A stretch of 64,000 bases of DNA from Actinoplanes aureus (GCF_015704865.1 NZ_JADQTO010000015.1:1-64000); one strand, 5' to 3'. Positions 42,148 through 51,006 are shown, counted from the stretch's first letter. Translations and numbers: made by a program. The notes: generated by a model not told the origin, from the letters alone.

Positions 42148-43006
42148 CAACCCGATCGGCGTGCACGCCCTCGTCTGGACCGGCGACACCTCCCCCGAGT
42201 CCGTCCAGCACGCCGTCACCGAGACCCGGGCGGCCGGCTTCGACCTGCTCGAACTCTCCCTGCACGACTCCCTCAACCTGGACGTCCCGGCGGCCCGGAG
42301 AGCACTCGACGCCGTCGGCCTCCAGGTCGCCTGCTCACGCGGGCTGGCCTTCGACGCCGACGTGTCCAGCGAGGACCCGGCCGTGGTGAAGAGAGGCGAG
42401 CAGCTGCTGCACGACTCGCTCGCCATCACCCACGGGCTCGGCGGCACTCACTTCACCGGCGCGCTCTACAGCGCGCTCGGCAAGTACCCGGCGCCGCTCA
42501 CCGAGGGCGGGCGGCGCAACGTGGTCACCGTCCTCGCGCAGCTGGCCAAGGAGGCGCGCGGCCGCGGCATGACGCTGGGCCTGGAGATCTGCAACCGGTA
42601 CGAGACGAACGTCGTCAACACCGCACACGACGCACTGCGGCTCGCCGACGACATCGGCGAGGACAACGTGCTGATCCACCTGGACACGTACCACATGAAC
42701 ATCGAGGAGGACGACTTCGTGCGGCCGGTGCACGAGGTCGGCGACCGGCTCGGCTACGTGCACATCGGCGAGAACCACCGTGGCTACCTCGGCTCCGGGC
42801 ACCTGGACTTCACGTCGTTCTTCCACGCCCTGCGCGACATCCGCTACACCGGGCCGGTCACCTTCGAGTCGTTCTCGTCGGCCGTGGTCATGCGGGGCCT
42901 CTCCAACGACCTGGCGATCTGGCGCAACCTGTGGACCGACGGGGCGGATCTGGCGCGGCACGCTCACGCGTACATCGCCGGCATGCTCACCTCGCACCCC
43001 TCATGA
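42140..43006 (+). CDS. Sugar isomerase/epimerase of the tagatose 3-epimerase type
   Basis: 288 residues, TIM-barrel (AP endonuclease 2 family). The four metal ligands expected for D-tagatose/D-psicose 3-epimerases are seen: E in TLGLEICNRYETN, D in LIHLDTYHMNIEE, H in GYVHIGENHRGYLGSG and E in PVTFESFSS. It would interconvert ketohexoses (fructose/allulose or tagatose/sorbose) after uptake. It starts within the ATPase gene and ends in an ATGA overlap with the kinase gene, so all are co-translated. Confidence 0.9.
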   Translation: MPDNPIGVHALVWTGDTSPESVQHAVTETRAAGFDLLELSLHDSLNLDVPAARRALDAVGLQVACSRGLAFDADVSSEDPAVVKRGEQLLHDSLAITHGLGGTHFTGALYSALGKYPAPLTEGGRRNVVTVLAQLAKEARGRGMTLGLEICNRYETNVVNTAHDALRLADDIGEDNVLIHLDTYHMNIEEDDFVRPVHEVGDRLGYVHIGENHRGYLGSGHLDFTSFFHALRDIRYTGPVTFESFSSAVVMRGLSNDLAIWRNLWTDGADLARHAHAYIAGMLTSHPS

Positions 43007-43635
43007 GCGTGACCTTCCAGGATCTGCTGGACCGGGCGGGCCGGCTCGCCGCCGGCGGGCGGCGAGCCGCCCTGGGCATCACCGGCCCGCCCGGCGCCGG
43101 CAAGACCACCCTCGCCGAAGCCCTGGTGGGCGCGCTCGGCGCGGACGTCGCGCATGTGCCGATGGACGGCTTCCACCTGGCGGACGCCGAGCTGGACCGG
43201 CTCGGCCTGCGGAGGCGCAAGGGCGCGCCGGAAACCTTCGACCCTTGGGGGTACGCCGCGCTGCTGCGCCGCTTCCGGGAGGGCACCGACGAGATCGTGT
43301 ACGCCCCCGGCTTCGAACGCACCCTGGAACAGCCGATCGCCGGGGCCATCCCGGTGCCGCGGTCCACCCGGCTGGTCGTCAGCGAGGGCAACTACCTGCT
43401 GCTGGACGAGCCGCGCTGGACCGCGGTGCGGTCGCTCTTCGACGAGGTCTGGTACGTCGACCTGGACCCGGCCGAACGGATCCGCCGGCTGGTCCGGCGG
43501 CACGTGCGCTTCGGCAAGGACCAGGCGGCGGCGGTCGCCTGGGTGGCCGGCACGGACGAGCGCAACGCGTCCCGGGTGGCCGCCACCCGGGACCGGGCCG
43601 ACCTGATCGTGGTATCCGCCGACCCGTTGGAGTAG
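43003..43635 (+). CDS. Uridine-kinase-like sugar kinase (FrcK-like)
   Basis: 210 residues. P-loop GITGPPGAGKTTLAEAL, then VAHVPMDGFHLADAELDRLG, KGAPETFDPWGYAALLRRF and LVVSEGNYLLLDEPRW: the P-loop kinase family that includes pantothenate/uridine kinases and FrcK. Given its place at the end of a sugar-import operon it most likely phosphorylates the imported or epimerised sugar. Complete length for the family. Confidence 0.88.
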   Translation: MSVTFQDLLDRAGRLAAGGRRAALGITGPPGAGKTTLAEALVGALGADVAHVPMDGFHLADAELDRLGLRRRKGAPETFDPWGYAALLRRFREGTDEIVYAPGFERTLEQPIAGAIPVPRSTRLVVSEGNYLLLDEPRWTAVRSLFDEVWYVDLDPAERIRRLVRRHVRFGKDQAAAVAWVAGTDERNASRVAATRDRADLIVVSADPLE

Positions 43636-43668
43636 GGCACTTCCGCCGAGATCGGGTATGCATGGTGG

Positions 43669-44226
43669 GTGACGAGCAATCAGGTTGTCGCCGCGCCGGT
43701 TCGCCGCGCCCATGCGGCGGTGGCCGAGGCGGTGCGGCTGCAGGCCGACGCCGCCCGAGCGGTCGCCGTCGCACGCGACATCACCACCGAGCTCGCCCGC
43801 TACGGTGGCCCGCCGCCCCCGAGCGGTGACGGCCTGACCTTCACACCGCGCCTGTTCACCGCGGCGAACGTGAGCGAGACCCGGCATCTGATCATCGAGG
43901 CGGCCGGCGGTTTCGGCCTGGCCGGCGACGCGCTGTCGGACTTCGTCCTGGCCGTCTACGAACTGCTGACCAACGCGGTACGGCACGGCGGCGGGTGGGG
44001 ACGAGTGGCCCTGCGCCGCGACGGCGATCTGCTGACCTGCGTCACGACCGACTACGGCCCGGGCTTCACCGACGAGCCGGCGGGCGACGACGTACCTCCC
44101 CCGGTCATGTCGTTCGGTGGGCGGGGGCTGTTCCTCGCCCGGCAGCTGACGGACAGCATGCAGATCAGCAGCAGCCGCGCCCGGACCGCGGTCACCGTGA
44201 CGGTGAAGTTGCCCCGGGCGGTCTGA
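43669..44226 (+). CDS. RsbW-like ATP-binding regulatory protein
   Basis: 185 residues from the GTG at 43669 (no clear ribosome site). HATPase domain at about 75-180: FVLAVYELLTNAVRHGGGWG (N-box), TDYGPGFTDE (G1) and FGGRGLFLARQL (G2). Such small kinases are anti-sigma factors of the RsbW/SpoIIAB type or stand-alone regulators in streptomycete-like bacteria. An N-terminal helical segment (about 5-50) precedes the domain. A STAS protein at 26890 lacks the serine such a kinase would phosphorylate. No sigma factor is adjacent. Confidence 0.85.
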   Translation: MTSNQVVAAPVRRAHAAVAEAVRLQADAARAVAVARDITTELARYGGPPPPSGDGLTFTPRLFTAANVSETRHLIIEAAGGFGLAGDALSDFVLAVYELLTNAVRHGGGWGRVALRRDGDLLTCVTTDYGPGFTDEPAGDDVPPPVMSFGGRGLFLARQLTDSMQISSSRARTAVTVTVKLPRAV

Positions 44227-44266
44227 CGCCCGTTTGCCGGAATCTCGGGCGGGTAGTCGGCGGGGC

Positions 44267-45763
44267 ATGCTCGAGTCCTACTGGATGGATTCCACGCCGG
44301 CGACCGCGTATTCATCGCTCACCGATGAGCTGGAGACCGACGTGGTGGTGGTCGGCGGCGGGATCGCCGGGCTCTCCGCGGCGTGGGAGCTCACCGAGGC
44401 CGGGCACCGGGTGGCGCTGCTCGAAGCGGACCGGATCGCGGCCGGCGTCACCGGCTACACCACGGCGAAACTGTCCGCACTGCACACGCTGATCTACGCC
44501 CGGGTACGCGACTCGGCCGGCCCGGAGGGCGCGCGGCGGTACGCGCAGTCGCAGCAGCAGGCCGTGGAGCGGGTCGCCGCGCTGTCGTCCCGGCTGGGCA
44601 TCGACTGTGAGCTGGAACGGGTTCCGGCGTTCACCTACGCGGAGTCGCCGGACGAGCTGGACGCGATCCGGGACGAGGTGGCGGCCGCCGCCGAGGCCGG
44701 CCTGCCCGCGTCGCTGGTCGAGGAGACCGGTCTGCCCTTCCCGGTCGCCGGCGCGGTACGGGTGGAGAACCAGGCCCAGTTCCATCCGCGGAAATATCTG
44801 CTGGCGCTGGCGGAGGACCTGACCCGGCGCGGCGGGCAGATCTTCGAACGCACGCGGGTGGCCGGCCTTGACGAGGGCCACCCGTGCACGGTGACGACCG
44901 AGGCCGGGCACACGGTCACCGCCCGGCAGGTGGTGATCGCCACCCACTACCCGGTCTTCGATCGGGGGCTGTTGTTCGCCCGGATGGAGCCGCGCCGCGA
45001 GATCGTGGTGGCCGGGCCGATTCCCGCCGAACTCGATCCGCGCGGCGTCTTCATCACCACGGAGGAGAACACCCGGTCGGTGCGTACGGCGCCGTACCGG
45101 GACGGGCAGCGGCTGCTCATCGTCACCGGTGAGCACTTCACGCCGGGCACCGACGGGGTCGTCGAGCACTGGGAGCGGCTCATCGAGTGGACCCGGGACC
45201 GATTCCCGGGCACGCCGATCGCGTACCGCTGGGCCACCCAGGACAACACCTCCACCGACCGGGTGCCCTTCATCGGACGGTTCCACCCCGGCGCCGACAA
45301 CGTGTACGTCGCCACCGGCTTCGGCGGGTGGGGCATGAGCAGCGGCGTGCTCGCCGGCCAGCTGCTCGCCGCGCTGATCAGCGGAACCGAACCGGAGTGG
45401 ACCGGCCTGTACGACCCGCGCCGCCTCAACCTGGCCCGCGAGGCCGGCTCCATGCTGAAACTCCAGGCGAAGGTCGCCGGGCACTTCGTCGGCGACCGGC
45501 TCCGGCCGTCCCACGTCGACTCGGTCGACGACATCGGGCCGGACTCCGGCGCCGTGGTCCGGATCGGTGGACGGCAGTGTGCCGTCTACCGCGACGACGC
45601 CGGTACCGTCCACGCCGTATCGGCGCGGTGCACGCACCTGGGCTGCATCGTGCACTTCAACGACGCCGAGAAGGTGTGGGAGTGCCCCTGCCACGGTTCC
45701 CGGTTCGGCGTCGACGGCACGGTGATCCAGGGGCCGGCGAACACGCCCCTGGAACGTGCCTGA
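44267..45763 (+). CDS. FAD-dependent oxidoreductase with C-terminal Rieske domain
   Basis: 498 residues from ATG 44267. D-amino-acid-oxidase (DAO) fold with FAD motif VVVVGGGIAGLSAAWELTEA and a Rieske [2Fe-2S] domain at about 410-498 with ligands in CTHLGCIVHFN and CPCHGSRFG. The start is chosen near the conserved SYWMDST; GGGG lies upstream. The pairing of a DAO flavoprotein with a Rieske domain is widespread, thought to oxidise amines or similar compounds, but the substrate is unknown. Transcribed alone after the RsbW-like gene. Confidence 0.9.
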   Translation: MLESYWMDSTPATAYSSLTDELETDVVVVGGGIAGLSAAWELTEAGHRVALLEADRIAAGVTGYTTAKLSALHTLIYARVRDSAGPEGARRYAQSQQQAVERVAALSSRLGIDCELERVPAFTYAESPDELDAIRDEVAAAAEAGLPASLVEETGLPFPVAGAVRVENQAQFHPRKYLLALAEDLTRRGGQIFERTRVAGLDEGHPCTVTTEAGHTVTARQVVIATHYPVFDRGLLFARMEPRREIVVAGPIPAELDPRGVFITTEENTRSVRTAPYRDGQRLLIVTGEHFTPGTDGVVEHWERLIEWTRDRFPGTPIAYRWATQDNTSTDRVPFIGRFHPGADNVYVATGFGGWGMSSGVLAGQLLAALISGTEPEWTGLYDPRRLNLAREAGSMLKLQAKVAGHFVGDRLRPSHVDSVDDIGPDSGAVVRIGGRQCAVYRDDAGTVHAVSARCTHLGCIVHFNDAEKVWECPCHGSRFGVDGTVIQGPANTPLERA

Positions 45764-45772
45764 TCCTCTTTA

Positions 45773-46171
45773 CTACTTGCCGCGGGCCTTGCGGGTGCTG
45801 CTCGCGTTCGCCTTCTGGATGGCGTCGACCAGCTGCGGCTTGGTCATCTTGGACCGGCCGCTGATGTCCAGCTTCTTCGCCACGTCCATCAGGTGCTGTT
45901 TGCTCGCGTTCGCGTCGACGCCGCCCTTGGTCTTGGCCTTCGTGTCCCGGCCGCCTGCCGCTTTCTTGTCGCTGGGGCCCTTCTTGTCCTTCGGCTCCCA
46001 GTGATCGCCGACCTTCTCGAACGAGTGCTTCACCGCGGCGAACGCCGTCCGGTGCGCCCGTTCCCCTTCGCCGTACTCCTTGACGGCGGCGTCGTGCGCC
46101 TTCACGTACGTCTTCTGCGCCTTCTTCGGCGAGCGCTGGAGCGTGCTCGGCATGTCCTTGCGCGCGGGCAT
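45773..46171 (-). CDS. ChaB-family protein with SAP/Rho-N-like tail
   Basis: 132 residues from the ATG at 46171 (AGGAGG 6 bases upstream; a longer frame exists to 46216). N-terminal ChaB domain: MPSTLQRSPKKAQKTYVKAH, GEGERAHRTAFAAVKHSFEK. A lysine-rich linker follows and the C-terminus ASKQHLMDVAKKLDISGRSK, then MTKPQLVDAIQKA, is a Rho N-terminal/SAP-like nucleic-acid-binding fold. Common in actinobacteria; function unresolved, often stress-linked. Confidence 0.88.
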   Translation of the reverse strand: MPARKDMPSTLQRSPKKAQKTYVKAHDAAVKEYGEGERAHRTAFAAVKHSFEKVGDHWEPKDKKGPSDKKAAGGRDTKAKTKGGVDANASKQHLMDVAKKLDISGRSKMTKPQLVDAIQKANASSTRKARGK

Positions 46172-46219
46172 CGCAACCTCCTCGTCATCGCTGTCGCCTG
46201 TTCTGTGCCCGCTCATCGC

Positions 46220-46981
46220 TCACGCCAATCCGAGGACCGTGATCGTCGCGTCGTCCGGGGTGGCGTCCGCCGCCCGCACCCGGCGGATGATCTCGTCCGG
46301 GCCGCTCGACCTCAGCACCGACATGACCTCGGGCCAGCCGGCGAGCCGCAGCGGGTCGACGATGCCGGCGGCGCCGTTGCTGAGCAGGGCGGCGCCGGCC
46401 AGCCCGGCGATCGGACTGCTTCCGGTGATCGCCTCACCGGCGGCCAGGGGGTCGTCCTTGGCCAGCCAGAAGCCGCCCGGCTGGTTGCGGTGGGCTCGCA
46501 GTTCTCGCAGGACGGTTTCCCGGTCGGCGCCGGCTTCCAGGGCAGCCTGGTACGGCGCGGCTATCACCACCTCGCGCGGGTCGGTGACGACCAGTGGCGG
46601 GCCGTCGATCCGGTCGAGGACGACGTACGTGTCACCGAGCACCAGATACTCGACGAGGTCACCGCTGCGGCGCAGGATGGCGACGGTGGCGGACGGGCTG
46701 ATCGGATCGGTCACGGCGCAGGTGTCGCGGTGCTCGCCGGTCACCTGCTCGATGGCCGTGGCGAGCAGCGGGGTGAGGCCGCGTTCCGGTTCCAGGGACA
46801 GCAGGCCGAGCAGGGTGGCGCCCAGCCGGGTGGCGTACCAGGCGACGCCGTGCCGGCAGAGCCCTTCCGCACCCGGAATCCCGGCGCCGTCGATCAGCAC
46901 GGCCGTCCCCGGGACCGCTCCGGTGAAGTCTTGGTTGATGCGGCCGGGCCGGCCCGGGACGCTCGCCATCAAGGTTCGCAT
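46220..46981 (-). CDS. PP2C-like phosphatase domain protein
   Basis: 253 residues. Traces of the PPM/PP2C fold in order: GRINQDFTGAV, VLIDGAGIP (aspartate of the metal site), LVEYLVLGDTYVVL, GAALLSNGAAGIVDPLRL and PDDATITVLGL. The metal-site motifs DGxG and DD are present, so catalysis is possible, but sequence similarity is weak. It might dephosphorylate proteins in partner-switching or kinase pathways. It diverges from the CoA-transferase-like gene with only 17 bp between. Confidence 0.75.
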   Translation of the reverse strand: MRTLMASVPGRPGRINQDFTGAVPGTAVLIDGAGIPGAEGLCRHGVAWYATRLGATLLGLLSLEPERGLTPLLATAIEQVTGEHRDTCAVTDPISPSATVAILRRSGDLVEYLVLGDTYVVLDRIDGPPLVVTDPREVVIAAPYQAALEAGADRETVLRELRAHRNQPGGFWLAKDDPLAAGEAITGSSPIAGLAGAALLSNGAAGIVDPLRLAGWPEVMSVLRSSGPDEIIRRVRAADATPDDATITVLGLA

Positions 46982-46998
46982 CCCGCAAGGATGTACCG

Positions 46999-48300
46999 GT
47001 GAACGTTCTTGGTCTTCCGGAGCCGCAGTTGATCGGCGATCCCCGGCCGGCGGAGCTGTCCTCGCCCCTGGCTGTGGCGGACTGTGCGGTGGCCTCGGTG
47101 GCCGCCTGCCTCACCGCCGCCGCGGACCTGACTCACGCACGGACCGGCCGCCGTCCCGAGGTGGTTCTGGACACCGCGCACGTGGCAGCGGCGGTGCGGA
47201 GTGAGGTGTGGCTCCGTGATCCCGCGGGAAAGGGGGTCGACGGGTTCGCGCCACTGTCCCGGCTGTGGGCGGCTGAGGACGGCTGGGTGCGTACCCATGC
47301 GAACTATCCCTGGCACCGGACCGCCCTGCTGGCCGCCCTCGGGGTGGCCGACGGCCCATCCGTGGAAGCGCGGCTGGCCGCCGCCATCGGCGACCTTCCC
47401 CCGGCCGACGTGGAACGCCTGGTCTACGACGCCGGCGGGCTGGCGGTGGCCGCACGCACCCCGGACCGGTGGCAGGCTCCCGCCGGTCCGCTGATCGGAA
47501 TCGTTCCCGCCGGCTCGGCCCGGCCGATGCCGCCGCCGGGCCCGCTGCCGGCGTCCGGCCTTCGTGTGCTGGACCTGACCAGGGTGATCGCCGGCCCGGT
47601 CGGCACCCGGATGCTCGGCGCGCTCGGCGCCGACGTGCTGCGCGTCGACGACCCGAACCGCCCCGAACTGCCGCTGCACGCCCTCGACGGGGTCATCGGC
47701 AAGCGAAGCACCGCGTTGGATGCGAGCACCGAAGCCGGCCGCGAGGCACTGCAAAGGCTGGCCGCCGAAGCTGACGTGGTGGTGACCGGCTACCGGCCGG
47801 GCGCGCTGCGCCGGTTCGGCCTCGAACCGGATCAGCTCCCCGGCACCATCGTCGCCACCCTCTCGGCCTGGGGAGACACACCCGGCTGGGAGCGGCGGCG
47901 CGGCTTCGACAGCCTGGTGCAGATCGCCACCGGCATCGGCTGGGCGGCCGGCGACGGCACCCGCCCCGGCGCGCTGCCGTGCCAGCTGCTCGACCACGCC
48001 ACCGGCTACCTGCTGGCCGCCGGCGTACTCACCGCGCTGGCCCTGCGGGCCCGCAGCGGCGAGATCTCGCACGTCTCGGTGTCGCTCGCCCGGACCGCGC
48101 GGTGGCTGCTGGACCAGGGCATCAACCCCCCATCGGGTACGCGTGACGACCCACCGAACGTCGATGCCTATCGAGTTGGCCTCGGCAACGGGTGGACCGG
48201 CATCAGCCCGCCCGGCCGGCTCGACGGCCGGGAGTTGTCCTGGCCTTTCCTGCCGCCGGAGTATGGCCGCGCCACTCCCCGATTCAGCGGCGCCGGCTGA
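46999..48300 (+). CDS. CaiB/BaiF (family III) CoA-transferase-like protein, catalytic Asp not evident
   Basis: 433 residues from GTG 46999. C-terminal half contains LRVLDLTRVIAGPVGTRMLG, ALGADVLRVDDP, KRSTALDAST and DVVVTGYRPGALRRFGL, the CoA-binding signatures of family III transferases. The catalytic aspartate is normally in a segment like VSVSxxDA; here VSVSLARTARWLL has Arg at that place, so ordinary transferase activity is doubtful. The N-terminal 170 residues are a second, degenerate copy of the fold. The role is not known. Confidence 0.82.
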   Translation: MNVLGLPEPQLIGDPRPAELSSPLAVADCAVASVAACLTAAADLTHARTGRRPEVVLDTAHVAAAVRSEVWLRDPAGKGVDGFAPLSRLWAAEDGWVRTHANYPWHRTALLAALGVADGPSVEARLAAAIGDLPPADVERLVYDAGGLAVAARTPDRWQAPAGPLIGIVPAGSARPMPPPGPLPASGLRVLDLTRVIAGPVGTRMLGALGADVLRVDDPNRPELPLHALDGVIGKRSTALDASTEAGREALQRLAAEADVVVTGYRPGALRRFGLEPDQLPGTIVATLSAWGDTPGWERRRGFDSLVQIATGIGWAAGDGTRPGALPCQLLDHATGYLLAAGVLTALALRARSGEISHVSVSLARTARWLLDQGINPPSGTRDDPPNVDAYRVGLGNGWTGISPPGRLDGRELSWPFLPPEYGRATPRFSGAG

Positions 48301-48312
48301 TCCTGACCCGCT

Positions 48313-48927
48313 TCAGCGCACCCGGCTGATCAGCCGCGTCAGGTCTCCCACGGTTTCGGCCCTGCCGTCGGCGATCGCCGATGGCAGGGCGGCCGGGTCC
48401 GCGAGCAGCTCGTTCAGCGTCCTGGGGTCGGTGCGGAGCGACCCGTCCGCCCGCTGCGGCTCGCCCGGCTCGACGACGACCTCCCCGCCTTCAGCCCGCA
48501 CCGTCCAGACCCGATCGTCCAGCTGCACCCGGAACGTGCGCTCGCCGGGGTCGACGGACCCACGCAGATAGAGCAGAACCGAGCTGGCACTGAGCGTGGC
48601 GCCCGCCGGAACCGGCACCCGTATCCCCCACCCACCCAGGGCGAGCACGATCGGCTCCAGCTCACGGCCCCACTCGCTCAGCTCATACACATCGGATCCG
48701 GCCGGCGGCGGCAACCGACGCCGGCTGATCACTCCTCGCTCCCGCATCTCCCGCAGCCGGTCGGCGACCAGATTGGAACTGGCTCCGGGCAGAGCACGCC
48801 GCAGGTCGACGAACCGCTGCGGCCCGAGCAGCAGCTCCCGCACCAGCAGCAACGCCCACCGCTCACCGATCACGTCGAGGGCCCGAGCGATCCCGCAGGC
48901 GTCGACATAGGAACGATTAGTAGGCAT
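48313..48927 (-). CDS. HxlR-family regulator with C-terminal sterol-carrier-like domain
   Basis: 204 residues. Winged helix at 5-100: DACGIARALDVIGERWALLL, LRRALPGASSNLVADRLREM, with C11 in the sensing position. Residues 105-204 form a second domain (VLLYLRGSVDPGERTFRVQL, TLNELLADPAALPSAIADG) resembling SCP2-like ligand-binding folds. It diverges from a VOC-domain gene with 51 bp between, holding a perfect inverted repeat. It probably senses a small molecule or oxidant and represses that gene. Confidence 0.88.
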   Translation of the reverse strand: MPTNRSYVDACGIARALDVIGERWALLLVRELLLGPQRFVDLRRALPGASSNLVADRLREMRERGVISRRRLPPPAGSDVYELSEWGRELEPIVLALGGWGIRVPVPAGATLSASSVLLYLRGSVDPGERTFRVQLDDRVWTVRAEGGEVVVEPGEPQRADGSLRTDPRTLNELLADPAALPSAIADGRAETVGDLTRLISRVR

Positions 48928-48948
48928 GGTGCTATATTACAACCACAG

Positions 48949-48965
48949 AGTTGTTTTCAACAACT
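48949..48965. promoter_or_regulatory. Inverted-repeat operator between HxlR and VOC genes
   Basis: AGTTGTT-TTC-AACAACT, a perfect 7-bp inverted repeat with 3-base centre, 13 bp before the VOC gene start and 21 bp from the HxlR start. The short AT-rich gap (GCTATATTACAAC) contains the probable -10 elements. Confidence 0.7.
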
Positions 48966-48978
48966 AACGGAGGCAGAC

Positions 48979-49353
48979 ATGGGACAGCCAGTGGTGCACT
49001 TCGAAGTCATCGGAGCCGACCCCGGCAGGCTCCGCGGCTACTACAACGAACTCTTCGGCTGGCAGTTCGCCACCGGCGGACCGGTGTCCGCCGAAGTCTC
49101 CGAGCCCGGCACGTACGGATTCACCGAGGGCGAGACGATCCCCGGCGGCGTGGGCGGCGGTGCCGGCTTCCAGCCACACACGGTGTTCTACGTCCAGGTG
49201 CCCGACATCGAGGCCGCCCTGACCAAGGCCGAGAGCCTGGGCGGTACGCGAGTGATGGGTCCGGCGCGCTCGCCCGGCACCGAGCTGGTCGTAGCGCACT
49301 TCACCGACCCAGAGGGCAACCTGATCGGCCTGGCAAGCCTGGGCCAGGCCTAA
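48979..49353 (+). CDS. VOC (glyoxalase-like) protein
   Basis: 124 residues, ATG 48979 with GGAGG 6 bases upstream. Single glyoxalase/bleomycin-resistance fold: VVHFEVIGADPGRLRGYYNE, LFGWQFATG, TVFYVQVPDIEAALTKAESL and VVAHFTDPEGNLIGLAS. Dimers of such proteins are metal enzymes or drug-binding proteins. Control by the divergent HxlR regulator is likely. The 88 bp to the next gene hold nothing recognisable. Confidence 0.9.
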   Translation: MGQPVVHFEVIGADPGRLRGYYNELFGWQFATGGPVSAEVSEPGTYGFTEGETIPGGVGGGAGFQPHTVFYVQVPDIEAALTKAESLGGTRVMGPARSPGTELVVAHFTDPEGNLIGLASLGQA

Positions 49354-49441
49354 CCGCGCGTGCTCGCTGTCAATGGAAGCCGGATCTCCGTGGATGTCGA
49401 AGTAACCCTCTCTCGCGGCCGTCCGGCCCACATCTGCGACC

Positions 49442-50881
49442 ATGCTGCTCGTGTTCAAGCGACCAAGGATCCGCCGGCGCCGGGTGCCGGTCTCGATGGA
49501 CGGCGGGCCGGCGCCAGGCCAGCAGATCAGCCACGCCAGGACAGAGCCAGGAGGCAGCGGGTACGGCCCTCTCCGGCCCAACTTCCTGTCGAACACCGGG
49601 ATTCTGCTGGCAAGCTTCGGGGTGGCCGTCCTCGGCATCGCCGCCTTCGCTTTCATGTGGATCATCGCGAATGGCGCCGCCAGCGCGGAACGGCCCTCCC
49701 TGCACATCTCCGCCGTCAAGTACGGCCTCGGATGCTTCGCCGCCGCTGCCGCCGTGGCCGCTCTTCTCCTGAACTTCCGCCGCCAACTGGTCACGGAGCA
49801 TGCGCATGATCTCGAACTGCGAAAGCAGTCCCATGTCGAGGCCGACGCGGCAGAGCGGCGGGTGACGGAACTCTACGTGAAAGCGGTCGAGCAACTGGGT
49901 CACGCCGATGGCGTGGTCCGTCTCGGCGGACTGTATGCCCTGGAACGGGTAGCCCAGAAAAACGTCGACCAGCGCCAGACCGTTGTCGATGTCCTCTGCG
50001 GGTACCTTCGCATGCCCTACCAGCCGCCTGCTTCGCGCTATTCGTCGGACGAGGAGAAGCAGCTGCCGGCCAAGACGTCTGCCGACCCCGCCGACGAGGC
50101 CACAACGGACGACGGCCGGGACGAGCACCAAGAGCTTCAAGTACGCGTGACTGCCCAGAGAATCCTGCGAGACCACCTTCGGGTACCGGAGGGGGCCGAT
50201 GTCGACGACCTGATCCGGCGGGGCGGGTCGCCTGATCGCGCCTTCTGGCCGGGCATCGACGTCGATCTGAGCGAGGCCACCCTCCTGGGCTTCGACTTCC
50301 GCAGGTGTGTCGTGCGCGTGGCCAAGTTCGGGCGCGCGTCGTTCTACGGCTCGGTCGGCTTCGGTGAAGCGACCTTCCTGGAGGACGTCCAATTCGGCAG
50401 CGCCGAGTTCCTGGGCGACGCGTACTTCAGCGGCGCCACCTTCCGCAAGGACGCCTACTTCGGCAGGGCGAGCTTTCACAGGTCGGCGACCTTCGGCGAG
50501 GTGCGGTTCCTCGCGAACGCGATGTTCGGAGGGGTTCGCTTCGCCGGAGATGCGATGTTCCATTCGTCGGTGTTCACCGCAGCCGCCTGGTTCACGCGGG
50601 CGGCCTTCGGCGACTTCACCGTTTTCAGCCATGCACGATTCCTCAGCGGCTGTACCTTCACCGAATCAGCTTTTCGAGGCGACACCTACTTCGGCACGGT
50701 GACGTTCTCCGGGGACGACGTGAGTTTCGCCGAAGCGGCTTTCGACGGGGATGTCAGGTTCGACAACAGTCGTGTCGTGAACCGAAGCGACAGTCAAGAC
50801 TGCTGGCCCGCCGGGTGGGACCTCGTGCCTGGCGCTGAATCTGCGAGTCTCGTCGAGCGGAAATCAGACGAGGAACTCTAA
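49442..50881 (+). CDS. Membrane-anchored pentapeptide-repeat protein
   Basis: 479 residues. Two membrane helices (about 52-75 and 92-110) follow a basic cytoplasmic N-terminus, then a helical linker (AERRVTELYVKAVEQLGHAD) and a charged loop. Residues about 275-455 are pentapeptide repeats of the A(x)F form: ASFYGSVGFGEATFLEDVQF, then units such as GATFRKDAYF and VRFAGDAMFHSSVF, roughly 30 units forming a right-handed quadrilateral helix. The sequence DGVVRLGGLYALERVA precedes the repeats in many actinomycete proteins of this architecture. Its role is unknown; repeat proteins of this shape can mimic DNA or act as scaffolds. A repeat A copy begins 3 bases after the stop. Confidence 0.9.
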   Translation: MLLVFKRPRIRRRRVPVSMDGGPAPGQQISHARTEPGGSGYGPLRPNFLSNTGILLASFGVAVLGIAAFAFMWIIANGAASAERPSLHISAVKYGLGCFAAAAAVAALLLNFRRQLVTEHAHDLELRKQSHVEADAAERRVTELYVKAVEQLGHADGVVRLGGLYALERVAQKNVDQRQTVVDVLCGYLRMPYQPPASRYSSDEEKQLPAKTSADPADEATTDDGRDEHQELQVRVTAQRILRDHLRVPEGADVDDLIRRGGSPDRAFWPGIDVDLSEATLLGFDFRRCVVRVAKFGRASFYGSVGFGEATFLEDVQFGSAEFLGDAYFSGATFRKDAYFGRASFHRSATFGEVRFLANAMFGGVRFAGDAMFHSSVFTAAAWFTRAAFGDFTVFSHARFLSGCTFTESAFRGDTYFGTVTFSGDDVSFAEAAFDGDVRFDNSRVVNRSDSQDCWPAGWDLVPGAESASLVERKSDEEL

Positions 50882-50884
50882 CCA

Positions 50885-51006
50885 GAGGGCTTCCGCAGTC
50901 AGGGTCCCCCAGCGGTGATCTTGCTTGGCCGAACCTCACTGCTGTCTCAACGGCCGCCAGACAGCACCCACGTTGGGCCGGACAAGACCCTGACCACGAA
51001 GCTGTC
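50885..51006 (+). repeat. Repeat A, copy 4 (complete)
   Basis: The reference full-length copy: left end GAGGGCTTCCGCAGTCAGGG, then CAGCGGTGATCTTGCTTGGC, core CTGTCT-CAACGGCCGCC-AGACAG with perfect 6-bp stem, CACCCACGTTGGGCCGGACA, right end AGACCCTGACCACGAAGC. It starts right after the pentapeptide gene stop. Confidence 0.82.
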
